A DNA stretch of 64,000 bases from NCBI RefSeq assembly GCF_017355965.1, contig NZ_JAFIQW010000001.1, positions 186,001 through 250,000 of the forward strand, in the 5' to 3' direction. The DNA comes from Desertivibrio insolitus. GTDB taxonomy: Bacteria; Actinomycetota; Actinomycetes; Actinomycetales; Microbacteriaceae. Numbering within the stretch: position 1 is the first letter of the stretch; every line of letters starts with the position of its first letter. Below, piece after piece: positions 24,963-34,400 of the stretch. The translations under genes were made by a program, and so were the position numbers. The notes under the pieces are model-generated. The model had not been told where the DNA came from. It did not search any database and saw nothing but the letters and a program-made list of their open reading frames with translations.

Positions 24963-26294
24963 ATGCCTGACAGCCCGCGGGAGGATCCCGAAGAGGAACT
25001 CCGGGAGATGCTGCGCCGCTTCCTCTCCGGGGAAGCCGGAATGGACCCCAACCAGCTCGCGGGCGCCGCGGGACTGCCGAACGACCCGGCGATGCTCGCC
25101 CAGCTCATGGCCCAGCTGCAGGGCGCGCTGCGCACCCCCGGCGACGGCCTCAACTGGAACCTCGCCGCCGACCAGGCGAAGCAGCTCGCGCGGTCCACCT
25201 CGGTGTCGATGACGCCGCTCGATCGCTCCTCTCTCGAGCAGGCTCTCCAGCTCGCCGCGCTGTGGCTCGACGAGGTCACCTTCGTCGCCCAGCTCACCCT
25301 GCCGCCGAAGCTCATGAGCCGTGAGCAGTGGATCGACGCGACGATGCCGGTGTGGAGCCAGCTCGCCGAGCCGGTCGCCACCAGCATCGCGAACGCCCTC
25401 ACCGACGTGCTCACCGAGAACGCCCCCGAGGAGATGAGCGGCATGATTGCCGGCGCGAGCCAGCTCATGCGCAACGTCGGCGGCACGCTCTTCGCGATGC
25501 AGCTCGGTCACGTCGTCGGTCAGCTCTCGAGCGAGGTCGTCTCCGGCGGCGACGTCGGCATCCCGCTGCTCGACGAGCAGCAGGCGGCCCTGCTCCCCCA
25601 GAACGTCCGCGCCTTCGGCGAGGGTCTCGACATCCCGCAGACGGAGATCGACCTCTATCTCGCGGTGCGCGAGCTCGCGCACGCCCGGCTGTTCCGCCAC
25701 GCCAAGTGGCTGCGCCTGCACCTCATCACCTCGATCACGGAGTTCGCCCGGGGCATCCGCGTCGACACCGACCGCCTCGAGGAGCTTGCGGCCGACTTCG
25801 ACCCGTCGAACCCCGAGGAGCTGCGCGAGGCGATGCGCTCCGGCACCCTCATCCCGCCGAAGTCCGAGGAGCAGCTCGCCGCGCTCGCCCGCCTCGAGAC
25901 GATGCTCGCCCTCATCGAGGGCTGGGTCGACGTCGTGACGACGGATGCCACGCAGCGGCTTCCCCGCTCGGCCGCCGTCGCCGAGACGGTGCGCCGTCGC
26001 CGCGCGGCCGGCGGCCCCGCCGAGTCCGCGTTCGCGACCCTCGTCGGGCTCGAGCTCCGGCCGCGGCGCCTGCGCGAGGCGTCGGCGATGTGGCGCGCGG
26101 TGACGGATGCCGTCGGCGCCCGCCGCCGCGACGAGCTGTGGGCGCACCCCGACGTGCTGCCCACCGCGTTCGACCTCGACGACCCGCAGGCGCTGGTCGC
26201 GCGGCTGACGAGCACCGAGCCGGTGCGCGACGACCTCGACCGCGAGCTCGAGGACCTCCTCGGCGGCGGCAGCGGGGACGACCCGCAGCAGTAG
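24963..26294 (+). CDS. Zincin-like (DUF2342-type) putative metalloprotease
   Basis: A 443-residue protein of the actinobacterial family annotated as zinc-dependent metalloprotease or F420-associated. The conserved segments GHVVGQLSSEVVSGGDVGIPL, DLYLAVRELAHARLF and MLALIEGWVDVVT are all present. The strict HExxH motif is not seen; the family aligns RELAHARLF with it. A long helical N-terminal region (residues 1-110, with QLMAQLQGAL) and an acidic tail bracket the core. It is divergent from the PDZ protease with about 100 bp between them. Function in the cell is unknown; peptidase activity is unproven for the family as far as I know. Confidence 0.85.
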   Translation: MPDSPREDPEEELREMLRRFLSGEAGMDPNQLAGAAGLPNDPAMLAQLMAQLQGALRTPGDGLNWNLAADQAKQLARSTSVSMTPLDRSSLEQALQLAALWLDEVTFVAQLTLPPKLMSREQWIDATMPVWSQLAEPVATSIANALTDVLTENAPEEMSGMIAGASQLMRNVGGTLFAMQLGHVVGQLSSEVVSGGDVGIPLLDEQQAALLPQNVRAFGEGLDIPQTEIDLYLAVRELAHARLFRHAKWLRLHLITSITEFARGIRVDTDRLEELAADFDPSNPEELREAMRSGTLIPPKSEEQLAALARLETMLALIEGWVDVVTTDATQRLPRSAAVAETVRRRRAAGGPAESAFATLVGLELRPRRLREASAMWRAVTDAVGARRRDELWAHPDVLPTAFDLDDPQALVARLTSTEPVRDDLDRELEDLLGGGSGDDPQQ

Positions 26295-26526
26295 CCGACC
26301 TGGCAGTTCCCCGGCGGTCGACACACTCGCAGGGCATGTGGTCTAGATACGCGCCCGCGGCGCTACTCGACCGAAGAGTGGTACCGGGCGTAAGTCACGA
26401 ACAGTCGGCATGACACGCCGCTGTGACCGGCGCGCCGGCCGCGCCACTCATGCGTTGCGCCGATGCCCGACCTCGGGCTGTGGACAGCCCGCCCCGCGTC
26501 ATCCGCACCGGGCGCATCCTGCTCTC

Positions 26527-27402
26527 ATGGTGCTGCGACTCGACCCCGCGCTCCCCCTCGTGTGGCGCACACCCGACAGCCTCCAGCTCGGCGTCGACGC
26601 GCCGGTCGTCGTGCTCGAGCAGGTGACCGCCGCCGACGAACGGATGCTCACCGCGCTGCAGGCGGGCATCGCCGACGCCGCGCTGCCCGCGGTGGGCGAG
26701 CTCTGCGGGCTGCGTCCGCCCGAGACGACGGCGCTGGTCGCGGCTCTCTCCCCCGCGCTCGCCCGCCCGTCACCGCCCACCCCGCCGCTCGCGCTGCTCG
26801 GGGTAGGACCGACCGCGGCGGCCCTCGCCTCGGCGGCGGGCGCGGCGGGCGCGACCGTCGTCCGGCCGCAGCGGTTGGCGGACCTCGACGCGGACGTCGG
26901 CCTCGTGGTCGTCGTCGCCGGGTACGTCGTCGACGCGTTCGTGCGCGCCGCGCTCGTGCGCCGCGACATCCGGGTGCTGCCGGTGGTGCTCGGCGACAGC
27001 ACGGCGCGGGTCGGCCCGCTGCTGACCGCCGGCCGCGGGCCCTGCCTCTACTGCATCGAGTTGCATCGCCGCGACGAGGATCCGGCGTGGCCGGCGATCG
27101 CGGGGCAGCTGCAGGGGCGCCCACCGAGCGCGGAGACGCCCGTCGTCGCGCTCGAGGTCGCCGGGCTCGCGGCCAGGCTCGCTCTCGACGCGGTGCGCGA
27201 CCCGCGCTTCACGCTGCCGGCGGCCGTCGTGCTCGACGTCGCGACCGGCGCGCTCAGCTCCCGCGACTGGCCCCCGCACCCGGAGTGCGCCTGCCGGGCC
27301 CTGCCTCTCGAGCCAGCTCGTCCAGGAACCGGCTCGGCTCCCGCTGCTGGTGCTGGGCGAGACGCGACCACGACAGGTGCAGTCGTCTCCGTGCTCGGGT
27401 GA
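26527..27402 (+). CDS. Cyclodehydratase/TOMM-leader-binding-like protein
   Basis: A 291-residue protein resembling the ThiF-related partner domains of thiazole/oxazole peptide cyclodehydratases found beside helicase genes in actinobacteria. Four cysteines, Cys173 and Cys176 (PCLYCIELH) and Cys254 and Cys256 (PECACR), could form a structural zinc site. There is no ThiF nucleotide-binding arginine finger that I can recognise and no precursor peptide gene nearby, so natural-product synthesis is not implied. The last ~50 codons overlap the opposing helicase gene by 149 bp, and the residues after PECACR look like an unconserved tail. ATG 26527 is chosen because homology-like sequence (VLRLDPALPLVWRTPDSLQ) begins there. 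Confidence 0.65.
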   Translation: MVLRLDPALPLVWRTPDSLQLGVDAPVVVLEQVTAADERMLTALQAGIADAALPAVGELCGLRPPETTALVAALSPALARPSPPTPPLALLGVGPTAAALASAAGAAGATVVRPQRLADLDADVGLVVVVAGYVVDAFVRAALVRRDIRVLPVVLGDSTARVGPLLTAGRGPCLYCIELHRRDEDPAWPAIAGQLQGRPPSAETPVVALEVAGLAARLALDAVRDPRFTLPAAVVLDVATGALSSRDWPPHPECACRALPLEPARPGTGSAPAAGAGRDATTTGAVVSVLG

Positions 27403-29005
27403 TCGCGACGTAGAGCAGCCGCCGCTCCTCGTCGATCGCGTCGAAGCCCTTCGCGTAGAAGATCGGCACGAGCCCCTCGCTCACGCCGACGACGAACACG
27501 TGGTCCCACTCCAGGCCCTTCGCCGAGTGGATCGACGCCAGCGTCACCGCCGACATCGTCGGCTCGTGCTGCGCCTGCTGCCGGTCGATCAGCTCGCCGA
27601 CGAAGTCCTTGAGCGTCGTGCCGGGTCCCGTCGCCTCGGCCATCGTCATGAGCGCGTTGAGCGACTCCCAGCGCTCGAGCGTCGCGCCGCGCGCCTCGGG
27701 CGGCTCCTGCGTCCAGCCGAGCGAGCGCAGCACGTCGCTGACGGTCTTGAACAGCGGCTCCCCGACGATCGAGATCGAGGCGCCCTTGAGCATGAGCACG
27801 GCCTGCTTGACCTCGCGCTGGTCGAAGAACCGCCCGGCGCCGTGGATGCGGTAGCTGATGCCGGCGTCCTCGAGCGCGTTCTCGAGCGCGGCCGCCTGCG
27901 CGTTCATCCGGTACAGCACCGCGATGCTCTCAGGCCGCGCGCCGCCCGAGATGAGCGCACCGATCGACGACGCGACGCCGCGGGCCTCCCCGGCCTCGGT
28001 GTCGTACTCGCTGATCGTGGGCGGCACGGGCCGCGAGGCATCCGACTTCGCCTGCGCCGGCGTGAGCCGGAGGGCACCGGGCCGCCCGCGCATGAGCCGG
28101 TTCGCGGTGTCGATGATCGCCGAGGTCGAGCGGTAGTTCTGCTCGAGCCGGATGACGCGGGCACCCGGATACCGCGAACCGAAGCCGAGCAGGTACTGCG
28201 AGCTCGCGCCCGCGAAGCTGTAGATGGTCTGGCTCGCGTCGCCGACGACGCAGAGGTCGTTGCGGTCGCCGAGCCAGAGGTCGAGCAGGTCCTGCTGCAG
28301 CGGGGAGACGTCCTGGTACTCGTCGACGACGAAGAAGCGGTACTGCTCCCGCACCTGCGTGGCGACGCGCGGCTCGGCCTCGATCATGCCGGCGGTCGCG
28401 AGCAGCACGTCCTCGAAGTCGATCTGCCGGCGCTCGTCCTTGAGGTCCTCGTACGCCTGCTGCAGGTCGGCCATCTGCTCGACGCTGAGCGACCCCGGCA
28501 GCGGACGGGTGTACGCCGCGCGGGCGTAGTCCTCCATCGTCATGCGCGACACCTTGCGCCACTCGATCTCACCGGCCGCGTCGCGGAGCGCCGGGGTGTC
28601 GAGCTTGAGGCGGATGCTCTCGGCGGCGTGCGCGATGATCCGCGCCTTGCCCTCGAGCAGCTTCGGCACGTCGCCGCCGATGACCTGCGGCCAGAAGAAG
28701 TTGAGCTGGGCGAGCGCCGCCGCGTGGAAGGTGCGGGCGGCGACCCCGCCGGCGCCGAGCGCCCGCAGCCGGGCGCGCAGTTCGCCCGCCGCACGCGAGG
28801 TGAACGTCAGCGGCATGACTCGCGACGGCGAGTACACGCCGGTCGCGACGCCGTAGGCGATGCGGTGCGTGATCGCGCGCGTCTTGCCGGTGCCGGCGCC
28901 CGCGAGCAGGCACACGGGACCGAGCAGGGCCTCGGCGGCCTGGCGCTGCTCCTGGTCGAGCGCCTCGAGCAGGCTGTCGGAGGAGACGGATGCGGGCGAG
29001 CTCAT
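27254..29005 (-). CDS. UvrD/Rep-family ATP-dependent DNA helicase
   Basis: A 583-residue superfamily 1A helicase. Visible motifs are Walker A LAGAGTGKT (about 33-41), motif Ia LTFTSRAAGEL, motif II VVDEYQDVSP, motif III VVGDASQTIYSFAGA, motif IV LEQNYRSTSAI, motif V SIHSAKGLEW and motif VI LYVAITRARRRLHLSW. It is close to mycobacterial UvrD2 in size and order but lacks the C-terminal HRDC domain and the tetracysteine extension; it stops ~30 residues after motif VI. Its 3' end overlaps the convergent cyclodehydratase-like gene by 149 bp. ATG 29005 overlaps the NudC stop by four bases, so the two are co-transcribed. Confidence 0.9.
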   Translation of the reverse strand: MSSPASVSSDSLLEALDQEQRQAAEALLGPVCLLAGAGTGKTRAITHRIAYGVATGVYSPSRVMPLTFTSRAAGELRARLRALGAGGVAARTFHAAALAQLNFFWPQVIGGDVPKLLEGKARIIAHAAESIRLKLDTPALRDAAGEIEWRKVSRMTMEDYARAAYTRPLPGSLSVEQMADLQQAYEDLKDERRQIDFEDVLLATAGMIEAEPRVATQVREQYRFFVVDEYQDVSPLQQDLLDLWLGDRNDLCVVGDASQTIYSFAGASSQYLLGFGSRYPGARVIRLEQNYRSTSAIIDTANRLMRGRPGALRLTPAQAKSDASRPVPPTISEYDTEAGEARGVASSIGALISGGARPESIAVLYRMNAQAAALENALEDAGISYRIHGAGRFFDQREVKQAVLMLKGASISIVGEPLFKTVSDVLRSLGWTQEPPEARGATLERWESLNALMTMAEATGPGTTLKDFVGELIDRQQAQHEPTMSAVTLASIHSAKGLEWDHVFVVGVSEGLVPIFYAKGFDAIDEERRLLYVAITRARRRLHLSWSRLAQHQQREPSRFLDELAREAGPGRRTPGAGASRGS

Positions 29006-30051
29006 GCCGCCTCGATCGGACCGCCGTACCAGTGCTCGATGATCGCCCGCGCGATCGAGGTGACCCCGGGCAGGCGCAGCCGCTCGGCCGCGACCTCGTC
29101 GCGGATCTCGTCACGGGTGAACCAGCGCACGTCGAGGATTTCCTCGCCGTCCGGGGTGAGCCGGCCAGGGGCATCCGGGTCGACCGTCGCGGTGAAGCCG
29201 AGCATGAGGCTCGCGGGGAACGGCCAGGGCTGCGAGCCGAGATAGACGGGGTCGACGACGCGGATGCCGGACTCCTCGAAGACCTCGCGCACGACCGCGG
29301 CCTCGAGGGACTCGCCCGGCTCGACGAAGCCCGCGAGCAGCGAGTAGCGGTCGGCTGGCCACATGGCGTTCGAGCCGAGGAGCAGCCGGTCCTCGGGATC
29401 CGTGATCCCGACGATGATGGCGGGGTCGGTGCGCGGGAAGAGCTCGCCGGCGCTGTCGCTGCGCACCCAGCCGGCGCGGCCGGGCGTCGAGGGTTCGCCG
29501 GTGCGGGGCGAGAAGCCGTTGGCCTCGTGCCAGTTGATCATCGCGAGAGCCTCGGTGAAGAGGCCGGCGTCGCGGTCGGAGAGCGTCGCGCCGAGCTCGC
29601 GCAGGTTGCCCCAGCGCGCGTCGGCGGGCACGAGGGCGGCCGCCTCCTCGTCGGAGAGGGCGAGCGCGACGACGGGGACGTCGCCGTCGAGCAGGCGCCC
29701 GAGGTAGAGCGCGAGCGACGTGTCGGTGGGGCCGAGCAGCGGGTCGACCTGGTGAGCCTCGGCATCGCGCTCGGCGAGGTACTGCCGCCCGGCGACCGTG
29801 GGCGCGTCGGACGGGTCGGCGGTCTCGTCCGCGGCGGCCTCGGCGACCGCCGCGGCGCCGCCGAGCTCCGCGACCGGCACGAGCGCGAGGGCGTCGCCCT
29901 CGCCGAGCAGCGCCTGGCCGCGCCAGAGCACGACGAGGCGGGTGGCCGGGTCGGCCCAGAGGGTCGTGAAGAGGTCCTCGTGGGTGCGGGCCTGGTAGTC
30001 GCGATCGATGGCCGAGCGGGACAACGGCAGACGGGAGGTGAAGGAGGGCAT
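29002..30051 (-). CDS. nudC: NudC-type NAD pyrophosphatase lacking the zinc cysteines
   Basis: A 349-residue Nudix hydrolase that would split NADH or NAD-capped RNA. The Nudix box runs from Gly241 (GFVEPGESLEAAVVREVFEE, then SGI) and the NudC hallmark SQPWPFP is at 273-279. The zinc-ribbon position (residues 179-207, GFSPRTGEPSTPG through ELFPRTDP) keeps its frame and proline landmarks but contains no cysteine, whereas classical NudC has four. The enzyme therefore folds here without zinc. ATG 30051 has AAGGAGG-like sequence downstream only, so the start is chosen for homology-like content (MPSFTSRLPLSR). Co-transcribed with the helicase gene. Confidence 0.85.
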   Translation of the reverse strand: MPSFTSRLPLSRSAIDRDYQARTHEDLFTTLWADPATRLVVLWRGQALLGEGDALALVPVAELGGAAAVAEAAADETADPSDAPTVAGRQYLAERDAEAHQVDPLLGPTDTSLALYLGRLLDGDVPVVALALSDEEAAALVPADARWGNLRELGATLSDRDAGLFTEALAMINWHEANGFSPRTGEPSTPGRAGWVRSDSAGELFPRTDPAIIVGITDPEDRLLLGSNAMWPADRYSLLAGFVEPGESLEAAVVREVFEESGIRVVDPVYLGSQPWPFPASLMLGFTATVDPDAPGRLTPDGEEILDVRWFTRDEIRDEVAAERLRLPGVTSIARAIIEHWYGGPIEAA

Positions 30052-30107
30052 GAGGTCCGATCGAGGCGTCAGCGCGTGGCGGGCCCGTCGAGAGCGGGCC
30101 TCCGACC

Positions 30108-30113
30108 TACCCT
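30108..30113 (+). promoter_or_regulatory. -10 box of a leaderless promoter (kinase-fold gene)
   Basis: TACCCT lies seven bases before ATG 30121. The GAGGGG between them is too close to the start to act as an ordinary ribosome site. Confidence 0.55.
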
Positions 30114-30120
30114 GAGGGGC

Positions 30121-31116
30121 ATGGCTGGAACGCATCTCACTCTAGCCGCGCTGGCTACGGCGGCCGTGCCCGGACTGGACGTCGTGAGCGCGAGCACCTA
30201 CAGCGACGGCGGCGAGGGGTCCTACGACTCCTCGCTCCTCGCCCTGCGCGACGGCAAGCACCTGCTGGTGCGGGTCCCGCGCTCCGACGAGGCGTTCTCC
30301 GACCAGTCGGCCGACCTCGTCGGCCTTCGGGCGCTGAGCACCGGCATCCGGGCCCGGCTGCCGTTCAACGTGCCGACCTACGTCGGTCAGGCGCCGTCGG
30401 CGTCGCGTCGCGCAGTCGTCTACGAGTACGTGTTCGGGCAGAAGCTGTCGCTGCACGACCTCGCGCCCGGCGCGCAGATCACGTCGTCGGTCGGCAAGGC
30501 CATCGCCGCGATCCACCAGCTGCCGACGAGCTTCATCGCCGACGCCGGGCTGCCCGTGCAGTCGGCCGTCGAGACGCTGCGCGAGAGCATCCAGATCATC
30601 GACCGCGCCGCCTCGACGGGGCTCGTGCCCGTCGCACTCGTCGACCGCTGGCGCGCCGCCACCGAGGACCCGCAGCTCTGGCAGTTCAACCCCACCGTCA
30701 CCAACGGGGCGCTGACGGCAGACTCGTTCCTCGTCGACGACGGCGTCGTCACCGGCGTGATCGGCTGGCAGGAGCTCAAGGTGTCCGACCCCGCGCGCGA
30801 CCTGTTCTGGGTCGTCGGCGCCGGACGCGACTCCGCGGATGCCGCGATCGACGCGTACCTCAACACCCGCGGCGCCGCGGACCGGCAGATCCGCCAGCGC
30901 GCGATCCTCTACTCCGAGCTCGAGCTCGCCCGCTGGCTGCTGCACGGCACCGACACCCGCGACGCGGAGATCGTCGACGACGCGGTCGGCATGCTGCACG
31001 GCCTGGTCGACGAGGTGGGCACGGATGTCACGAGCCAGCTCGGCGCACAGCACATGCCGGTGCTCGCGGTGGACGAGGTCGAGGAGCTGCTCGAGCGCAC
31101 CGAGCGCCGGCGGTAG
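30121..31116 (+). CDS. Aminoglycoside-phosphotransferase-fold protein, catalytically degenerate
   Basis: A 331-residue protein with the APH/choline-kinase fold: a small lobe with a lysine-bearing strand (LLVRVPRSDEAF, residues 48-59), hinge YEYVFGQKLS and an IHQLP helix. The catalytic loop that should read HGDLxxxN reads NGALTADSFL (195-204), without the catalytic Asp and Asn, and the metal-binding IDW motif is IGW (214-216). The downstream SDPARDLFW landmark is retained, so the alignment is secure. It is probably a pseudokinase with a binding or regulatory role. It is divergent from nudC and located beside the AdnAB helicase-nuclease genes, as in related genomes. Confidence 0.8.
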   Translation: MAGTHLTLAALATAAVPGLDVVSASTYSDGGEGSYDSSLLALRDGKHLLVRVPRSDEAFSDQSADLVGLRALSTGIRARLPFNVPTYVGQAPSASRRAVVYEYVFGQKLSLHDLAPGAQITSSVGKAIAAIHQLPTSFIADAGLPVQSAVETLRESIQIIDRAASTGLVPVALVDRWRAATEDPQLWQFNPTVTNGALTADSFLVDDGVVTGVIGWQELKVSDPARDLFWVVGAGRDSADAAIDAYLNTRGAADRQIRQRAILYSELELARWLLHGTDTRDAEIVDDAVGMLHGLVDEVGTDVTSQLGAQHMPVLAVDEVEELLERTERRR

Positions 31117-31150
31117 GGGTAGCGCGGCTGCGGCTGATCCGGTCGCCTCC

Positions 31151-31230
31151 GGTGATCCAGCCGCTGAACTGTGATCTCGGCCGCTGAAGCGTGATCTCAG
31201 CCGCTGAAGCATGGTCTCGGCCGTTGAAGC
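31151..31230. repeat. Four tandem 20-bp repeats
   Basis: Four consecutive copies of a unit close to GTGATCTCGGCCGCTGAAGC lie at 31151-31170, 31171-31190, 31191-31210 and 31211-31230. The two inner copies differ at one base, the outer ones at several. They lie between the convergent 3' ends of the kinase-fold gene and adnB, so they cannot be coding for either. Confidence 0.85.
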
Positions 31231-31287
31231 GCACCTAAGGGAGGAGATTCCGCCCCTTCCGGTCGATTTCCGACCGGGAACGCCGAT

Positions 31288-31444
31288 TTCTCCTCCGTTA
31301 GCGCCCGCTCAGCACGGTCCGACGCGGGTGAAGCCCCGCGTGCGACGAGCACGAGCCCGCCGCGGGGACTTCTCCTCCGTTAGCGCCCGCTCAGCACGGT
31401 CCGACGTGCGTGAAGCACCGCGTGCGACGAGCACGAGCCCGCCG
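31288..31444. repeat. Two direct copies of a 75-bp repeat (period 82 bp)
   Basis: The segment starting TTCTCCTCCGTTAGCGCCCG occurs at 31288-31362 and again at 31370-31444, with only a few substitutions. It ends 30 bp before the adnB stop codon. Together with the 20-bp repeats it fills most of this 358-bp gene-free gap. No transposase or hallmark of an insertion sequence is present. Confidence 0.85.
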
Positions 31445-31474
31445 ACGTGGGCCGGCCGTCGCTGCTTGAGCCGC

Positions 31475-34400
31475 TCAGCCGCCGACGGCAGCGCGCCACA
31501 GTTCGACGAGCTCGTCCTCGTCGAAGACCCGCTCCGGCCGGATGACCCGGTCGTCCGCGACGTAGTAGAACACCGCGTCGATGAGGTCGGGGTCGATGCC
31601 GTGGCGGCGGGCGTAGGCGAGCCGGTAGAGCGCGAGCTGCAGCTGCCGCTCCTCGAGCTCCTCCGCGCTGCGCGGCGCCTTGCCCGTCTTCCAGTCGACG
31701 ATCTGGTACCGCCCGTCGCGCAGGTACACCGCGTCGATCTTGCAGACGACCACCTGGCCGTCGAGCACGAGCTGGATCTCCTGCTCGACGTCGACCGGGG
31801 CGAGGTCGGCCCACTCGGAGCGCTCGAAGATCGCCTTGAGAGCGTCGAGCCCCGCGTCATCCGTCGCCAGGTCGACGTCGAGTTCGGCGGGCGCGGCGTC
31901 GAGCAGGTCGCCGGAGCCGGCGACGCCGGAGCGCGCCTCGACCCAGGAGTGGAAGAGGGTGCCGAGCCGCGTCGCGCGGTAGGGGCGCTCCGGCATCGGA
32001 CGGCGGAGCTCGCGGGCGACCCGGGCCGGGTCCGCGACGTAGTCCTTGAAGCGCGAGGCGGGCACGCGGCTCGGCAGGGTGACGCCCTCGCTGCCCTCGA
32101 GCCGGCGGCGGCGCTCGGCCAGCAGGAGGTCGAGCGACCGCTGCCAGGCGCCGGCGTGACCGGGCTCCGCGCGGCGCACGAGTTCGGCGGCCGCCTCGAC
32201 CGCCGGTCGGCGCGTGCCGAGCGGGTCGCGCGGCCAGAGGAACGTCAGCGTCTCCCCCGCGAGCGGGTTCTCCTCGTGCTCGCTCGCCTCGGGCAGCGGT
32301 GCGACGACGCCGGCGTCCGCGAGCTCGACGAGGAAGCGGCTCGCGCAGCGGGCGCGGGTCTGGGTGGCCCAGAAGCTGCCCGTGACGAGCAGCCGGTGGC
32401 GGGCGCGGGTGACGGCGACGTAGGCCAGCCGGCGCTCCTCGAGCACGCTGCGCTCGGCGACGGCGGCCTTGAACCGCTTGATCGCGTCGACGACGTCCTT
32501 GCGCGTCTCGGCGGTCTCCCACGCGAGCGCCGGCAGGTCGGCGGCGTCTCCGCGGAACGCGTACGGCAAAGCGCCGAAGGAGAGCCAGCCGACGAAGCCC
32601 TCGCGGGGCTTGCCGGGGAGCTCGTCCTCGACCAGGCGCGGCACGGCGACGAAGTCCCACTCGAGGCCCTTCGACCCGTGGATCGTCAGCAGCTGCACGG
32701 TGCCCGCCTCGGGCTCCTCGGCGCGCGGGGCGATGTCGTCGCGCTTCGCCGCCTCGTCGAGCCAGGAGAGGAACCCGCCGAGCGTCGCGACGTCGGCGAC
32801 GGAGAGGTAGCTCTCGAGGGCGTCGAAGAGCGCCTCGGCCGGCGCCGGGCCCTGCACGCGCGCGTCGTTCGCAAGCACCTCGACGTCGAGCAGCAGCGCC
32901 TGCTGCACCGCGGTGACGAGGTCGACGAGGTCGAGCGAGGGCAGCGCCCGGAGCGACGCGAACAGCCGTCCGGCCTCGCGCACGCGCTCGACCCCGGCCG
33001 GGCTCAGGTTCTCGAGCTGGCCGTGGTCGGCGGGGGCGGTCGCCACGAAGTCGACGGCGTCGACGATCGAGGAGTCCTCCGCGTCGTCGAAGGAGCCGCG
33101 CAGGGCGTCCTTCACGCCGTCCTCGAGGGGACGGTAGGCGTAGTCGCGCTCGCGCAGCCAGTGCGCGATCCGCTTGAGCCCGTCGAGGTCGCGCACGCCG
33201 AGCCGCCAGCGCGACCCGCCGAGCAGCCGCACGAGCTGCGAGCCCGCGGTCGGATCGTCGAGCACGGTCAGCGCGCAGACGAGGTCGGCGACCTCGGGCT
33301 CCTCGAGCAGCGCGCCGAGCCCGAGCACGTGGAAGGGCACGTCGTGCCGCCGCAGCGCGTCGATGAAGAACCGCATGGTCTTGCGGGTGCGGAAGAGGAT
33401 GGCGGCGGAGGGCTGCTCGGCGGCGCCGCGATGCGGGTCGAGCCCTGCCTTGAGCCAGCGCGCGGTGGCATCCGCCTCGTCCTCGACCGTCTCGGGGAAC
33501 AGCGAGTCGACCGGCAGGTCGGTCGCGACCGGCGACGGGTGCAGCTGCTCGACGGGCACGCTCGTCGTCGCGGTGAGCGGTGCGACGAGCACGTTCGCGG
33601 CCTCGAGGATGCGGTGCCCGTTGCGCCACGAGGTGCTGAGCGCGAAGGTGCGCTCGGCGCCGAACGTGCGGGCGAAGTCGTCGAGGTTCGACGCGCTCGC
33701 GCCGCGCCACCCGTAGATGGACTGGTGCGGGTCGCCGACGGCCATGACGGGCGTACCCGCGAAGAGGCGCGACAGCAGGCGGGTCTGCACGACGGAGGTG
33801 TCCTGGTACTCGTCGAGGAGCACGACGCGGTAGCGGTCGCGCAGCTCCTCCGCGACGCGCGGCGAGGCCTCGGCCACCTCGAGCGCGAGCGCCACCTGGT
33901 CGGAGTACTCGACGAAGCTTCGTTCCTGCTTCGCCTGGGCGAAGCGCTCGGCGAGATCGAGCAGCACGGGCAGTGCCGCGACGCGCGCCACCGTGTCGTC
34001 GACGTCGGCGTAGGCGCCCTTGCCGCCGTTCGGCCGCTCGGCGACGCGGGCGAAGTCCTCGGCGAAGGAGCGCACGGCCGCGGCATCCGCGACGTGCTCG
34101 CTGAGCGACGACGAGAGCGAGAGCACCGCCGCGGTCACCTGGTCGATGGACTTGCCGAGCCCGGGCAGACGCGGATCGTCGGAGCGCAGCACGATCGAGC
34201 GCGCGAGCTGCCAGGCGGATGCCTCCGACAGCACGACCCCGTCGCTCTCCCGGCCGAGCAGCACGGCGTGCTCGCCGTAGACCGAGTTCGCGAACGAGTT
34301 GTACGTCGCGACGGTCGGCACCTCGAACGGGTCGGGCTCGCCCGGCATCAGGCCCGCCTGCTCGAGCTGGAGCATGCGCTTGCGGATGCGGGTGGAGAGC

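Noticed and set aside
26527-27402. Thiazole/oxazole-modified microcin cluster
   Set aside because: There is no YcaO, dehydrogenase or precursor peptide gene nearby; only a single cyclodehydratase-like protein is present.
31151-31230. CRISPR or CRISPR-like short array
   Set aside because: The 20-bp units are directly adjacent with no spacers.
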